Below are positions 10,303-19,123 of a DNA stretch of 37,207 bases, in pieces (position 1 is the stretch's first letter; every line of letters begins with the position of its first letter). Below the pieces are notes generated by a model. It was not told the DNA's origin. It saw nothing but the letters and a program-made list of their open reading frames with translations, and did not search any database. The stretch covers positions 1-37,207 of the forward strand of contig CALDZH010000083.1 in NCBI GenBank assembly GCA_937944275.1. Direction: 5' to 3'. Source of the stretch: an uncultured Woeseiaceae bacterium (GTDB taxonomy: Bacteria > Pseudomonadota > Gammaproteobacteria > Steroidobacterales > Woeseiaceae). The position numbers and the translations under genes are program-made.

Positions 10303-11193
10303 ATGAGGGTTGCAATAATAGGCGGTACAGGTTTTGTCGGGAGCTACCTGGTTGACGCACTGGTTGACTCGGGCCATGTTGTTCGCCTGCTCGTGAGGCC
10401 GGGAAGTGAGGACAAGGTGCGCCGCGACACGCAGACAGTGGTTGGCGATATTTCATCCGTTGAAGCGTTGCATGCGGTGCTGGACGGATGCGATGCCGTT
10501 GTTTATTGCGTGGGGCTGTTACGGGAGTTTCCGCGCCGGGGGATTACTTTCGAGACGACGCAGTACCAGGGCGTGGTTGATACCGTGGCTGCCGCGAAAA
10601 AAACCGGTGTGAAACGCATGCTTTTGATGAGTGCAATCGGCGTCAAGGACCCTGGCACAAAATACCAGTCAACGAAACGCCGCGCCGAAGTCCATGCGTT
10701 TGAAAGCGGACTCGACGTTACTGTGCTGAGGCCATCGGTAATTTTCGGGGACCCGCGTGGCACCATGGAGTTCGCAACGCAGCTTTACCGTGACATGGTG
10801 CGCCCTCCCATACCCGCAGTAAATTTCCCTGGTGTGGAGATGTCGCCTTTGCACGTTGAAGATGTTGCCGCAGCATTCGTGGCCGCACTTGAGGATGACG
10901 GCACCATCGGCAAGACCCTGGAACTGGCTGGACCTGAGGTACTCAACTGGGGTGACATGGTACGGCGTGTCGCAAAGGCGGCGGGCAAGTCCAAACTCAT
11001 GTTCCCGATGCCTCTGTGGCTAATGAAAGTCGGCGCAACATTGTTCGACTGGCTGCCGTTCTACCCGGTGACCCGCGACCAGCTTATTATGCTGGAAGAA
11101 GGAAATACGGGATCAAGCGAGGTTCTCGAGAAGCTTATTGTCAGGCAAGCACGTTCGCTCTCCGTCGCCGAGTTGCAGTATCTTGCGCGCTGA
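10303..11193 (+). CDS. Complex I NDUFA9-like / NAD(P)H-binding SDR-type protein
   Basis: Rossmann MRVAIIGGTGFVGSYLVDALVDSGHVVRLLVRPGSE; VTVLRPSVIFGDP; MSPLHVEDVAAA. Confidence 0.87.
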   Translation: MRVAIIGGTGFVGSYLVDALVDSGHVVRLLVRPGSEDKVRRDTQTVVGDISSVEALHAVLDGCDAVVYCVGLLREFPRRGITFETTQYQGVVDTVAAAKKTGVKRMLLMSAIGVKDPGTKYQSTKRRAEVHAFESGLDVTVLRPSVIFGDPRGTMEFATQLYRDMVRPPIPAVNFPGVEMSPLHVEDVAAAFVAALEDDGTIGKTLELAGPEVLNWGDMVRRVAKAAGKSKLMFPMPLWLMKVGATLFDWLPFYPVTRDQLIMLEEGNTGSSEVLEKLIVRQARSLSVAELQYLAR

Positions 11194-11224
11194 CATAAAT
11201 CCAGATGCTAGAATCCGGGCTGAT

Positions 11225-11614
11225 ATGAACAGAATCAATCTTCTACTTGTATGTGTAATGCTAGCCATCGCGAGCACAGCAGCTCAGGGTGCTACCCGCG
11301 TTACTGAATTCAAGGGCACGGGAAATACGACAACAGCCATATTTCGCGTCGAATCCCCATGGGTGCTGGACTGGCGTCTCGACGGTGATTACGAGCAGAT
11401 GATGGGGCTCGAGATAACGCTGGTCGAAGCGAAGACCGGCAAACACCTTGGCCGCGTGCTGTATACGAAGCGGCGCGGTAACGGCGCAAAGCTGTTTCAC
11501 ACGGCGGGCCTGTATCAGCTGCGCGTCAGTTCGACGCTGGCTCGCTGGACAGTCAAGATCGAGCAACTCACGCGGGAAGAGGCCGAACTCTACACGCCGA
11601 AGGGCGCAAACTGA
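11225..11614 (+). CDS. Small secreted hypothetical protein
   Basis: ATG at 11225: signal peptide MNRINLLLVCVMLAIASTAAQG; no recognised domain. Confidence 0.7.
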   Translation: MNRINLLLVCVMLAIASTAAQGATRVTEFKGTGNTTTAIFRVESPWVLDWRLDGDYEQMMGLEITLVEAKTGKHLGRVLYTKRRGNGAKLFHTAGLYQLRVSSTLARWTVKIEQLTREEAELYTPKGAN

Positions 11615-11616
11615 CC

Positions 11617-12711
11617 GTGGAAGCTGCGTCTCCGAAAAACACCAGCACGATTATCGTTCTCGCTGCCGTTGTCGTTGTTATTTACGGCATGCAGATGATG
11701 TCTGTCCTGTTGGTGCCGTTCCTGATCGCAGCATTTTTGGCATTGATTACCGTCCGCCCAATGCTGTGGCTGCAGCAAAAGCGTGTTCCTTCGATACTTG
11801 CGGCGTTGGTCATCGTGACCATGCTCATGCTGATCCTCGCCGTTGTCGGCGCGATACTCGGGACCTCGATTGCTGACTTCACAGCAGCGTTGCCGAGCTA
11901 CCAGGCGCGTCTCGACGTGATTATCGACGGCGTATTCGACTTCATTGTCACAAATCTCAAAGTTGACGAGTCGATAGAGAGTATTGGTGACATGATCGAC
12001 CCGGGCTTTGCCATGGGTCTGGTGGCCGGGATTCTCAACAGCCTTCGTGACGTTCTGACAAATACATTCCTGATTATCTTTACGATGATCTTTATTCTGC
12101 TTGAAGCATCCACGGCGCAAATCAAGTTTGAGGCGGCGTTTGGCAGGCGTGCTGAATCCCTGCATAGCGCACGCCAGTTCATGCAGAACCTGGGTCGTTA
12201 CCTGGGGATCAAAACGATCGTCAGTATGGCTACCGGTCTATGCGCGGGTACGCTGACCTGGTCGATCGGACTCGATTTTCCGTTGCTGTGGGCGATGCTC
12301 GCGTTTCTGCTCAATTACGTGCCGACGATTGGCTCGATTATCGCCGCGGTGCCGGCCGTGCTGCTGGCCCTGGTGCAAATCGGTCCGGGTGCGGCTGGCG
12401 CGACGGCCCTCGGCTTCGTCGGTATCAATATCGTATTCGGCAACTTTCTCGAGCCGCGCCTGATGGGCTACGGCGTCGGCATTTCACCGCTCGTCGTGTT
12501 TGTAGGCCTGGTTGCATGGGGCTTCATTTTCGGGCCCGTCGGCATGTTGTTGTCAGTGCCACTGACCATGACACTGAAGATGGCGCTGGAGAGTGATGAA
12601 CGGACCCGCTGGGTCGCCATACTGCTGGGTTCGGAGCGCGACGCCGAGTACGCGCTCCGCCACAGGGGGCAAGCAAAAGCAGCCAGTCAGGCGACGTCGA
12701 CTTCGTCGTAG
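11617..12711 (+). CDS. AI-2E (YdiK/PerM-type) family transporter
   Basis: GTG start; multi-TM; LLNYVPTIGSIIAAVPAVLLALVQIGPGAAGATALGFVGINIVFGNFLEPRLMGYGVGISPLVVFVGLVAWGFIFGPVGMLLSVPLT is diagnostic for the family. Confidence 0.94.
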   Translation: MEAASPKNTSTIIVLAAVVVVIYGMQMMSVLLVPFLIAAFLALITVRPMLWLQQKRVPSILAALVIVTMLMLILAVVGAILGTSIADFTAALPSYQARLDVIIDGVFDFIVTNLKVDESIESIGDMIDPGFAMGLVAGILNSLRDVLTNTFLIIFTMIFILLEASTAQIKFEAAFGRRAESLHSARQFMQNLGRYLGIKTIVSMATGLCAGTLTWSIGLDFPLLWAMLAFLLNYVPTIGSIIAAVPAVLLALVQIGPGAAGATALGFVGINIVFGNFLEPRLMGYGVGISPLVVFVGLVAWGFIFGPVGMLLSVPLTMTLKMALESDERTRWVAILLGSERDAEYALRHRGQAKAASQATSTSS

Positions 12712-13142
12712 TCCTCGACAACAGGTTCCGTTTCTTCAATTTGTTCGAGCAAATTGATCGCAACTGCAACGAAATCCGTGTCCGTGATGATGCCGACAAG
12801 ATCCTCGTTGTCCATAACGGGCAGACAGCCGATCTTGTGTTTCTCGAGGAACAGCGCCGCATGGCGCAGGCTGGCGCTGACATCGACCGTCGCAACATCG
12901 GTAACCATCGCATCGGTGATACCGATTTCATCTGCGTGGATACGGCTTCCGTCGTCTCGCAAGAAACTGTCTGTAGCAGCCAGGACGTTGGTGAGAGAAA
13001 TAAGCCCGATCAGTTTGTCACCGTCCAGCACCGGAAGGTGATGAATACGGTGCTCGTGCATCAGCGTCCGGGCCTCGGCCAAGGTCGCGGACGGAGATAA
13101 TGTGATCAGATTGGTGCTCATGATTGCTTCGATACTGAACAT
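12687..13142 (-). CDS. CBS-domain pair protein
   Basis: IMSTNLITLSPSATLAEARTLMHEHRIHHLPVLDGDKLIGLISLTNVL ... MVTDVATVDVSASLRHAALFLEKHKIGCLPVMDNEDLVGIITDTDFV: two tandem CBS motifs. Confidence 0.95.
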   Translation of the reverse strand: MFSIEAIMSTNLITLSPSATLAEARTLMHEHRIHHLPVLDGDKLIGLISLTNVLAATDSFLRDDGSRIHADEIGITDAMVTDVATVDVSASLRHAALFLEKHKIGCLPVMDNEDLVGIITDTDFVAVAINLLEQIEETEPVVEDYDEVDVA

Positions 13143-13248
13143 AGTCCCGTCCTTCTTTTTTCCTGAATTCCTCCTGCATTCAGTCTATCTACAGGCCGCC
13201 CCTGCACCATAGCGAGAAACACCTATGGCATTTGCCTAACTCGCTGAA

Positions 13249-14178
13249 TTAGCAGATGGCCAGTCTTGCGGCATCCACATGACGGTGGTCAGTGCCGCAA
13301 CATCCACCGAAAACGAACAGTTTGGGGAAGCGCTGGTGTAGTTGCCTGCAAAGGTCGCCAAACTCCTGCGGGTTGCCGTCGTCCAGCTCCTCGGCCTCAT
13401 CGAGCTCGGCATGGCTCATCCGTGACGCGTTGGCACGAATGCCGCGGACGCGCTGCGTCCACTTGGCATCGTCGGCGAGAGACCCGCTGAAGTGATCAAA
13501 GTGTGCGCAATTCACCATGTAATAGGCAGGGCCGTGGTCTGTTGCGTCGTCGACGGCGCGAATGGCGTCTTCAAGCGACATGCCTGACGGCAGCTTGCCA
13601 TCGGTTTCAGTTGTGAACCCGATGACCGTCGGACAGCCTTGCCGCCGCGCCGCTTCAACAATACCGATCGCTTCTTCAACATAAGTCATCGTGATGGCCG
13701 AGATGAGATCGGCACCGGCGGCGGCCAGGGCATCCACCTGATGCTGGTGATATGCGCGTGATTCTTCAACCGTCATCTGTTTGCCGACCACGTAGCCGTC
13801 ACCTCTCGGACCGATATTGCCGCTAACGGCCATGGGCGAGTCTTCGTTTTCGTATTCTTTTCGCAGACTGTCCATGAGTTTGATCGCTTCCCGGTTGAAC
13901 GCGGCAATGCGGGTTGCGTCGTATCCAAGCGCCGCCCCCCAGTCCCTGCTCGCTCGCCAGGTCGGACTCTCGAAAATGAAACCGCATTCCGACTCCACCG
14001 CCATGCTGGCGTAACGGCGGAAATACCTGCGCAGTGTCTCGCGGCCGGCTTCGTCCTTCAGCAAATCGAAAGCGGCAAAGCAGGGAAGGTCGATGCCGTC
14101 ATGAAAAATGAGTGTTGTTTCCAGGCCGCCGTCGGTCAGATAGATGCGCTCAGGCGCCAGGGGTAATTGCTTGATCAT
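13249..14178 (-). CDS. Homocysteine S-methyltransferase family protein
   Basis: LTDGGLETTLIF N-terminus and C-terminal FVFGGCCGTDHRHV (zinc cysteine pair) with VNCAH. Confidence 0.93.
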   Translation of the reverse strand: MIKQLPLAPERIYLTDGGLETTLIFHDGIDLPCFAAFDLLKDEAGRETLRRYFRRYASMAVESECGFIFESPTWRASRDWGAALGYDATRIAAFNREAIKLMDSLRKEYENEDSPMAVSGNIGPRGDGYVVGKQMTVEESRAYHQHQVDALAAAGADLISAITMTYVEEAIGIVEAARRQGCPTVIGFTTETDGKLPSGMSLEDAIRAVDDATDHGPAYYMVNCAHFDHFSGSLADDAKWTQRVRGIRANASRMSHAELDEAEELDDGNPQEFGDLCRQLHQRFPKLFVFGGCCGTDHRHVDAARLAIC

Positions 14179-14920
14179 TAGTGATCTCCTGTTTGGGTGA
14201 TGTGACGTCCTGAAACGTCAGCATTTCAGTTAAGCGTCCAGACGCGCCGGGGTAAAAACCGTGCTCTGGCTGAAACTCTCTCGGGTTTCGAAAGGTGCCG
14301 AACACCATGTCCCAAAGCGGCAGGTCCGAGTAGTTGTAGCGGTGAATGCCTTTGCCATGATGGACGCTGTGGCTTTCCGGGCGCTGAATGATGTAGCCCA
14401 GCCAGCGTGGCGTCTTCATACCCATGTGCTGGAACATCGCGTTAAACGTCAGGAACAGGGCGCCGAGTACTCCGGCTTCTACGGGCAGGCCGAGCAACGT
14501 GAAAAAGACAAGGCTCGAGATCGTAGTGAAGTTGAACGTGTCGACCGGGTGCAGGTAGTAGGCGCCGAAGGCGTCCATGCTTTCTGCGCTGTGGTGCATC
14601 TGGTGGCCGGCGCGCCACAGCCAGTCCCACTGGTGCACGAAGCGGTGGTACCAGTAGTGAGCTAACTCGTAAACGAGAATGCCGACGAGTGCACCGCCCC
14701 AAGTGCCGAGACCGCTGCCATCGAACAGGTGGAAGTCACCGAGGACGGTACCCCAGAACATTGCGACGTAGCCGGCCAGGTAGAACGTGCCGATCGTGAC
14801 CAGGGTCGCGCGCAGCCGCCAAAAGCGTGTCGAGTCGTGCTTGCGGCCGCGGATTGCCCAGTCGAGCAGGATCAGTCCCGGAATCAGGCCGATCGTCAGG
14901 TAGGTGAGAGTTTCAGTCAT
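14150..14920 (-). CDS. Sterol desaturase / fatty acid hydroxylase superfamily protein
   Basis: Histidine motifs ELAHYWYHRFVHQ, HQMHHSAESMD, HSVHHGKGIHRYNYSDLPLWDMVFGTF; start taken as MTETLTYL at 14920. Confidence 0.93.
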   Translation of the reverse strand: MTETLTYLTIGLIPGLILLDWAIRGRKHDSTRFWRLRATLVTIGTFYLAGYVAMFWGTVLGDFHLFDGSGLGTWGGALVGILVYELAHYWYHRFVHQWDWLWRAGHQMHHSAESMDAFGAYYLHPVDTFNFTTISSLVFFTLLGLPVEAGVLGALFLTFNAMFQHMGMKTPRWLGYIIQRPESHSVHHGKGIHRYNYSDLPLWDMVFGTFRNPREFQPEHGFYPGASGRLTEMLTFQDVTSPKQEITNDQAITPGA

Positions 14921-15005
14921 GGTTTCGTCCTCTTTCGAGCACAGCGTTAATGCTGCTGTTGCCCATAGAGGCGTAACCATTCGAGGAACAATGTTCCCTT
15001 GCGTG

Positions 15006-18000
15006 TTACATCGGGACGTATTTGCAGTAAGTGCCTGTTTTTATTGTATTAGCCAGGTAGGTCCCGGCGTCAGGAAGCTGCTCACCGATGCGTTCGATAG
15101 CATCCTTCAGGCGCCGTCGAACGTTTACACGAGCTCGTTCGGCAGCGCTTCCGGAGCGTCGCTTGCGCCCACCCAGGCCATAGGCGCGCGAGAGTTCGCG
15201 AGTAATGAATTCGAGTTCATCGCGCAGAGTATCCGCGCGGCCCAAATCCGCAAGCGACTCGGCTTCCTCCAGCTCTTCCTTCAGGTCCGCGACGCGGCGC
15301 CGGTACTCGTCGCGTGCCTTGTCATCGAGTGCCGGACCCGAGTCACTTGCGACATCTCGAGACGCGCCTACGAGGTCGAGTACGTGCAATTCCTTGCCTG
15401 GCTGTGAGACAAGCTGATCAAGCAGCTCCAGGCCTTTGCTGTTCCGGAGCGAGCTCGATTTACCATCGAAGCAAACGCTGCGGATGTCACCATCGAGCTG
15501 CATTTTGAATCGCGTCTTGCCAGGCCCCTGATCGACATCGACTGCCGGGACATTCGCAACGCTCGATCCATGCAGCTGCAGTGCCTGCGCCATCTCGTCT
15601 GCGATGCGTTGATGCTCTCGTGCTGCATCCTCATTGCCGCGAGCGGCTTCAACTTTGGCGAGCTCCGCGTATATATGGGCCTGGGCGGGCAGGGCGCGCA
15701 TTTTGATCATCACACCGAGCGCGGTCTGGAGATGGTGCTGTGCCTCGTCGAGTTGCCCGAGTCCATGGGCAATGATGCCCAGCGACAGGGCAATCGACCG
15801 GAACAGGCCACTTCCCATGAGGCCGTGCGAGCAACACTCGGCGGCAAGCGGCAGAATCTGCTCGTACGCTCGCCGGGCGATGTTGGCGTTGCCTGCCTGC
15901 GTCGCCAACTCCCCGATCATCGAGATCGAGATCCGGTCACCGCCGCTGAACGCCCGCTCCAACAGCGACTCGTTCCTGATAATTTTTCGTGCTGCCTCGG
16001 GATCATCTGCACCCGAGTAAACAGCGATAACAGGGCTGACGAAGAATTCGGCCTCCGCCATACCGCTCGCGTAGGCATGCTGCAATTGGGCACTGATTTC
16101 CTCCTGCGGCGGAGCGCGGTCGTCATCCCATTCGCTCAGGATGGCGTAACGCTGTAACGGCAGCGTTACGAGCGATTCGAGATCGCCGGCACGATCGGCA
16201 TGGTGTTGTGCCTGGCCGATGAGCTCCAGCGCTTGCTCGAAACGGCCTTCTGCAATCGCCTGCGTCGCGCGCAGAGATGTCGCGCGCCAGAGATAATGCG
16301 GCAGGTTGATGCGCTTAGCGATTTGCTCCGCAGCGTCGATTGACTCATCGAACAATTGCCTGTCCGCGATTTCGGCAGCGTCGACCATCAGGCGCAGGTA
16401 GCTGCGAAACTGTCCGGCAACATTGCGGCGCTTTTCCGCCAGCTCACCGAATTCCCGGTTGAGCGGCATACGATCCGAGGTTGCAGCGTAATCCATCAAG
16501 GCCGAAATGGCGGAACGCAATACGCCGAACAAGATCTTCTCATCGTCGAGAGTGCGCGCCAGTGCGATGGCTTCCATTGCCATCTCGACAGGCACGGTCG
16601 GGTCGACTGCCGGCTGCAGGGCAGCTGCCAGGCGCGCCAGCACGCGCGCACGGTGGGCGTTGTCACCCTCAGGCAGTGCGTCGAGGCTTTCGCGCAGCAT
16701 GCTGATGAGTTCCTTGTCGATGTGAGCAACGACCAACGCGTTGCCGTAGGTCAGGGCGGCCTCCGACATCAGGCTGGCATTTTCCAGCGTGCGTGCCGTG
16801 GCGAAGACCTCGCGACAATGTTTTTGGCCCAGTTCAATATTTCCCGCGAGCAATAGCGCCAGCGCACAATGTAGCTGCAGTTCGCAACGTGCCACCGGCT
16901 CGAACTTCGGCCCCTGACCGAATACGGCGAGAGCATTCTGCAGGCACTGCGCGGCTTCCTCGTAAGCGAGTCTCGCGTGAGCACGCGCTGCAGCCTTGTC
17001 CCACGCGGCAACGGCATCGTTGCGGTGGTCGGGTCCCGCCGCCTGCAAATGGACCGCGCAGATGCTCCAGCGGTCCTTGGCACCGTTGTCGATGAGCGAG
17101 CGCTGGAAGGTTGCGCACTGAGCATGCAGTTCCTCGCGAGTCGTCTTTCCCAGGCCCTGGTAAAGCACGTCGCGATACAGAACGTGCGAGAAGCGGTATC
17201 GCCCCGGCCGTACGGCCTGGATCAGGCTCGCCGAGATAGCCGGTTCGACTTCCTGCTCGGTCGTGGTCTCGTCCTGATTTCGCAGGAATGCCAGGACAGC
17301 AACATCGAAGTCCCGGCCGAGCACCGAAGCCTGTCTGAGTGCGGTCACGGTTTGCGGGGGTAACAGGGCAATCTGCTGTTCAATAACCTGTTGGATCGTT
17401 TCGGGAAGCTGGTCGCTTTGCTGCCTTTCGAGGAGATCGACGAGTTCGGTAAGAAACAGCGGATTGCCGCCCGTCGTCTCGATCAGGTTGTTGATCGTTT
17501 CCTCGTCGACCGTGCCTGCGCCGGCGAGGTACTCTTCAATGGCCGCGTGGTCGAGCCGTCCGAGGCGCAGGGTGCGCGCGTCGCGGCTTGCGCGCCACAG
17601 CGATTCTGTTGTAACTGCCTGGCGTGCCTCGAGTTCGCGATACGTGCCGACCAGTAGAAGCGGCATGCTGGCGGCATGCTTTGCGAGGTATTGGAGCAGA
17701 AAGAGACTATCCGCGTCAGCCGAGTGCAGATCGTCGAGCGCTATGACGACAGGATTATCACGCGAGACGCGATCGAGCAGCCCGCGTACGGACTCGAGCA
17801 ACTGAAAACGGGCCAGGTCCGGCTGCAGTTCCGTCTCGTCGCCTCCGCCGGCGGATTCGGGAAACAGCTGTCCCAGGTTGGCTACCAGTTCCTCCGGGAT
17901 ATCGGTGTCTGATACGAGCGGGCGCATCACCTGTGTCCACGGCCAGTAAGCAGGCGCGCCGCCCGACTCCCAGCAGAATCCCGAGTAGACCGAGTATCCT

Positions 18001-18158
18001 TGCGACCGGGCTGCCTCCCCCAGTGCGCGCGCGAGCGTGCTCTTGCCGATGCCGGGTTCGCCAGACATGAACAAAGTACCGCCCTGGCCCGCGGCGAGGG
18101 CGGTCAGTGACGCATCGATCGCGTCGAGTTCCTTTTGGCGACCGACGAGTTTGTTCAC
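15006..18158 (-). CDS. Large AAA ATPase (STAND-like) with TPR-like region and conserved C-terminal domain, probable regulator or signalling protein
   Basis: LVGRQKELDAIDASL, Walker A GEPGIGKSTLA, Walker B PVVIALDDLHSAD; helical repeats; C-terminus RNSKGLELLDQLVSQPGKELHVLDLVG...RRRVADLKEELEEAESLADLGRADTLRDELEFITRELSRAYGLGGRKRRSGSAAERARVNVRRRLKDAIERI...TGTYCKYVP. Confidence 0.9.
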   Translation of the reverse strand: MNKLVGRQKELDAIDASLTALAAGQGGTLFMSGEPGIGKSTLARALGEAARSQGYSVYSGFCWESGGAPAYWPWTQVMRPLVSDTDIPEELVANLGQLFPESAGGGDETELQPDLARFQLLESVRGLLDRVSRDNPVVIALDDLHSADADSLFLLQYLAKHAASMPLLLVGTYRELEARQAVTTESLWRASRDARTLRLGRLDHAAIEEYLAGAGTVDEETINNLIETTGGNPLFLTELVDLLERQQSDQLPETIQQVIEQQIALLPPQTVTALRQASVLGRDFDVAVLAFLRNQDETTTEQEVEPAISASLIQAVRPGRYRFSHVLYRDVLYQGLGKTTREELHAQCATFQRSLIDNGAKDRWSICAVHLQAAGPDHRNDAVAAWDKAAARAHARLAYEEAAQCLQNALAVFGQGPKFEPVARCELQLHCALALLLAGNIELGQKHCREVFATARTLENASLMSEAALTYGNALVVAHIDKELISMLRESLDALPEGDNAHRARVLARLAAALQPAVDPTVPVEMAMEAIALARTLDDEKILFGVLRSAISALMDYAATSDRMPLNREFGELAEKRRNVAGQFRSYLRLMVDAAEIADRQLFDESIDAAEQIAKRINLPHYLWRATSLRATQAIAEGRFEQALELIGQAQHHADRAGDLESLVTLPLQRYAILSEWDDDRAPPQEEISAQLQHAYASGMAEAEFFVSPVIAVYSGADDPEAARKIIRNESLLERAFSGGDRISISMIGELATQAGNANIARRAYEQILPLAAECCSHGLMGSGLFRSIALSLGIIAHGLGQLDEAQHHLQTALGVMIKMRALPAQAHIYAELAKVEAARGNEDAAREHQRIADEMAQALQLHGSSVANVPAVDVDQGPGKTRFKMQLDGDIRSVCFDGKSSSLRNSKGLELLDQLVSQPGKELHVLDLVGASRDVASDSGPALDDKARDEYRRRVADLKEELEEAESLADLGRADTLRDELEFITRELSRAYGLGGRKRRSGSAAERARVNVRRRLKDAIERIGEQLPDAGTYLANTIKTGTYCKYVPM

Positions 18159-18185
18159 AGGCCTGTCCTATAAATTGAGTTCAGC

Positions 18186-18241
18186 CGCGAAGGTTGGCCA
18201 GCGGGAATCCAGGTGCGCATTTGGCCCCAAAAACCTTCGCG
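18186..18241. promoter_or_regulatory. Inverted repeat in divergent intergenic region (candidate operator or leader hairpin)
   Basis: CGCGAAGGTT (18186-18195) and AACCTTCGCG (18232-18241) are perfect 10-bp arms; inner GGCCA (18196-18200) and TGGCC (18222-18226) extend the stem with a one-sided 5-nt bulge. Confidence 0.55.
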
Positions 18242-18339
18242 CAAGCTTAGCAGAGCCTGGTTTGGCAAGCACTGCGGATGCTCGGTAAGTACGGATGTGA
18301 AATACTGAGTTTTGGCCTAACGTGTGTGTCCAGGAGCTT

Positions 18340-19092
18340 ATGAAAAAGCGATACTTGTTGCCTTTGCTGCTGCTCGCGTTGCCGGCTTTCGCAGCTGAAG
18401 AAGAACGTGACGCGACGCAGATTGTTCGTGATGCCATCGATCACTGGCGCGGCCTGACGTCGTATACGGTCATGACGATGGTCATTCACCGCCCGGACTG
18501 GGAGCGCTCCATGACCATGGAGGCGTGGACCAAGGGCGACGATCACTCACTCGTTCGCGTGATTGAGCCGAAGAAGGACCGCGGCAACGGCACGCTTACC
18601 GACGAAAACAGCATGTGGACGTTTTCACCGAAGGTAAATCGCGTCATTAAAGTGCCATCGTCGATGATGGGGCAGAGCTGGATGGGCTCCGATTTTTCTA
18701 ACAAGGATATCGCCCGGGCTGACGATATTATCGACCAATATGATCACACGATTTTGTCCACGGAGGTCGTCGATGACATGGAGGTTTTCAGGATCGAATC
18801 GATTCCACACGAAGATGCGGCCGTTGTCTGGGGCAGTGAGGTGCTGGCGATTCGAGATGACCATGTTGTCATCGAGCATGCCTTCTATGACCAGGACGGT
18901 GAACTGGTGAAAAAACTCGTGTCGCTCGAAATTGAAGAAATGGGTGGCCGAACAATCGCGAGCCGGCAACGCATGGTCAAAACGGACGAGCCTGATGAAT
19001 GGACGGAGATCGCGGTTGATGAGGTGGAATATGAAATCGATCTCAAAGACAGCGTTTTTACCCTGTCGAATTTGCGTAACCCGCGAGACTAA
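18340..19092 (+). CDS. Outer membrane lipoprotein-sorting protein (LolA-like)
   Basis: ATG at 18340: signal peptide MKKRYLLPLLLLALPAFA; MWTFSPKVNRVIKVPSSMMGQSWMGSDFSNKDI is typical of the LolA-like outer membrane lipoprotein-sorting family. Confidence 0.88.
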   Translation: MKKRYLLPLLLLALPAFAAEEERDATQIVRDAIDHWRGLTSYTVMTMVIHRPDWERSMTMEAWTKGDDHSLVRVIEPKKDRGNGTLTDENSMWTFSPKVNRVIKVPSSMMGQSWMGSDFSNKDIARADDIIDQYDHTILSTEVVDDMEVFRIESIPHEDAAVVWGSEVLAIRDDHVVIEHAFYDQDGELVKKLVSLEIEEMGGRTIASRQRMVKTDEPDEWTEIAVDEVEYEIDLKDSVFTLSNLRNPRD

Positions 19093-19123
19093 ACGTGTTT
19101 GAACTTGTTGGGCGGGCTGTTGG

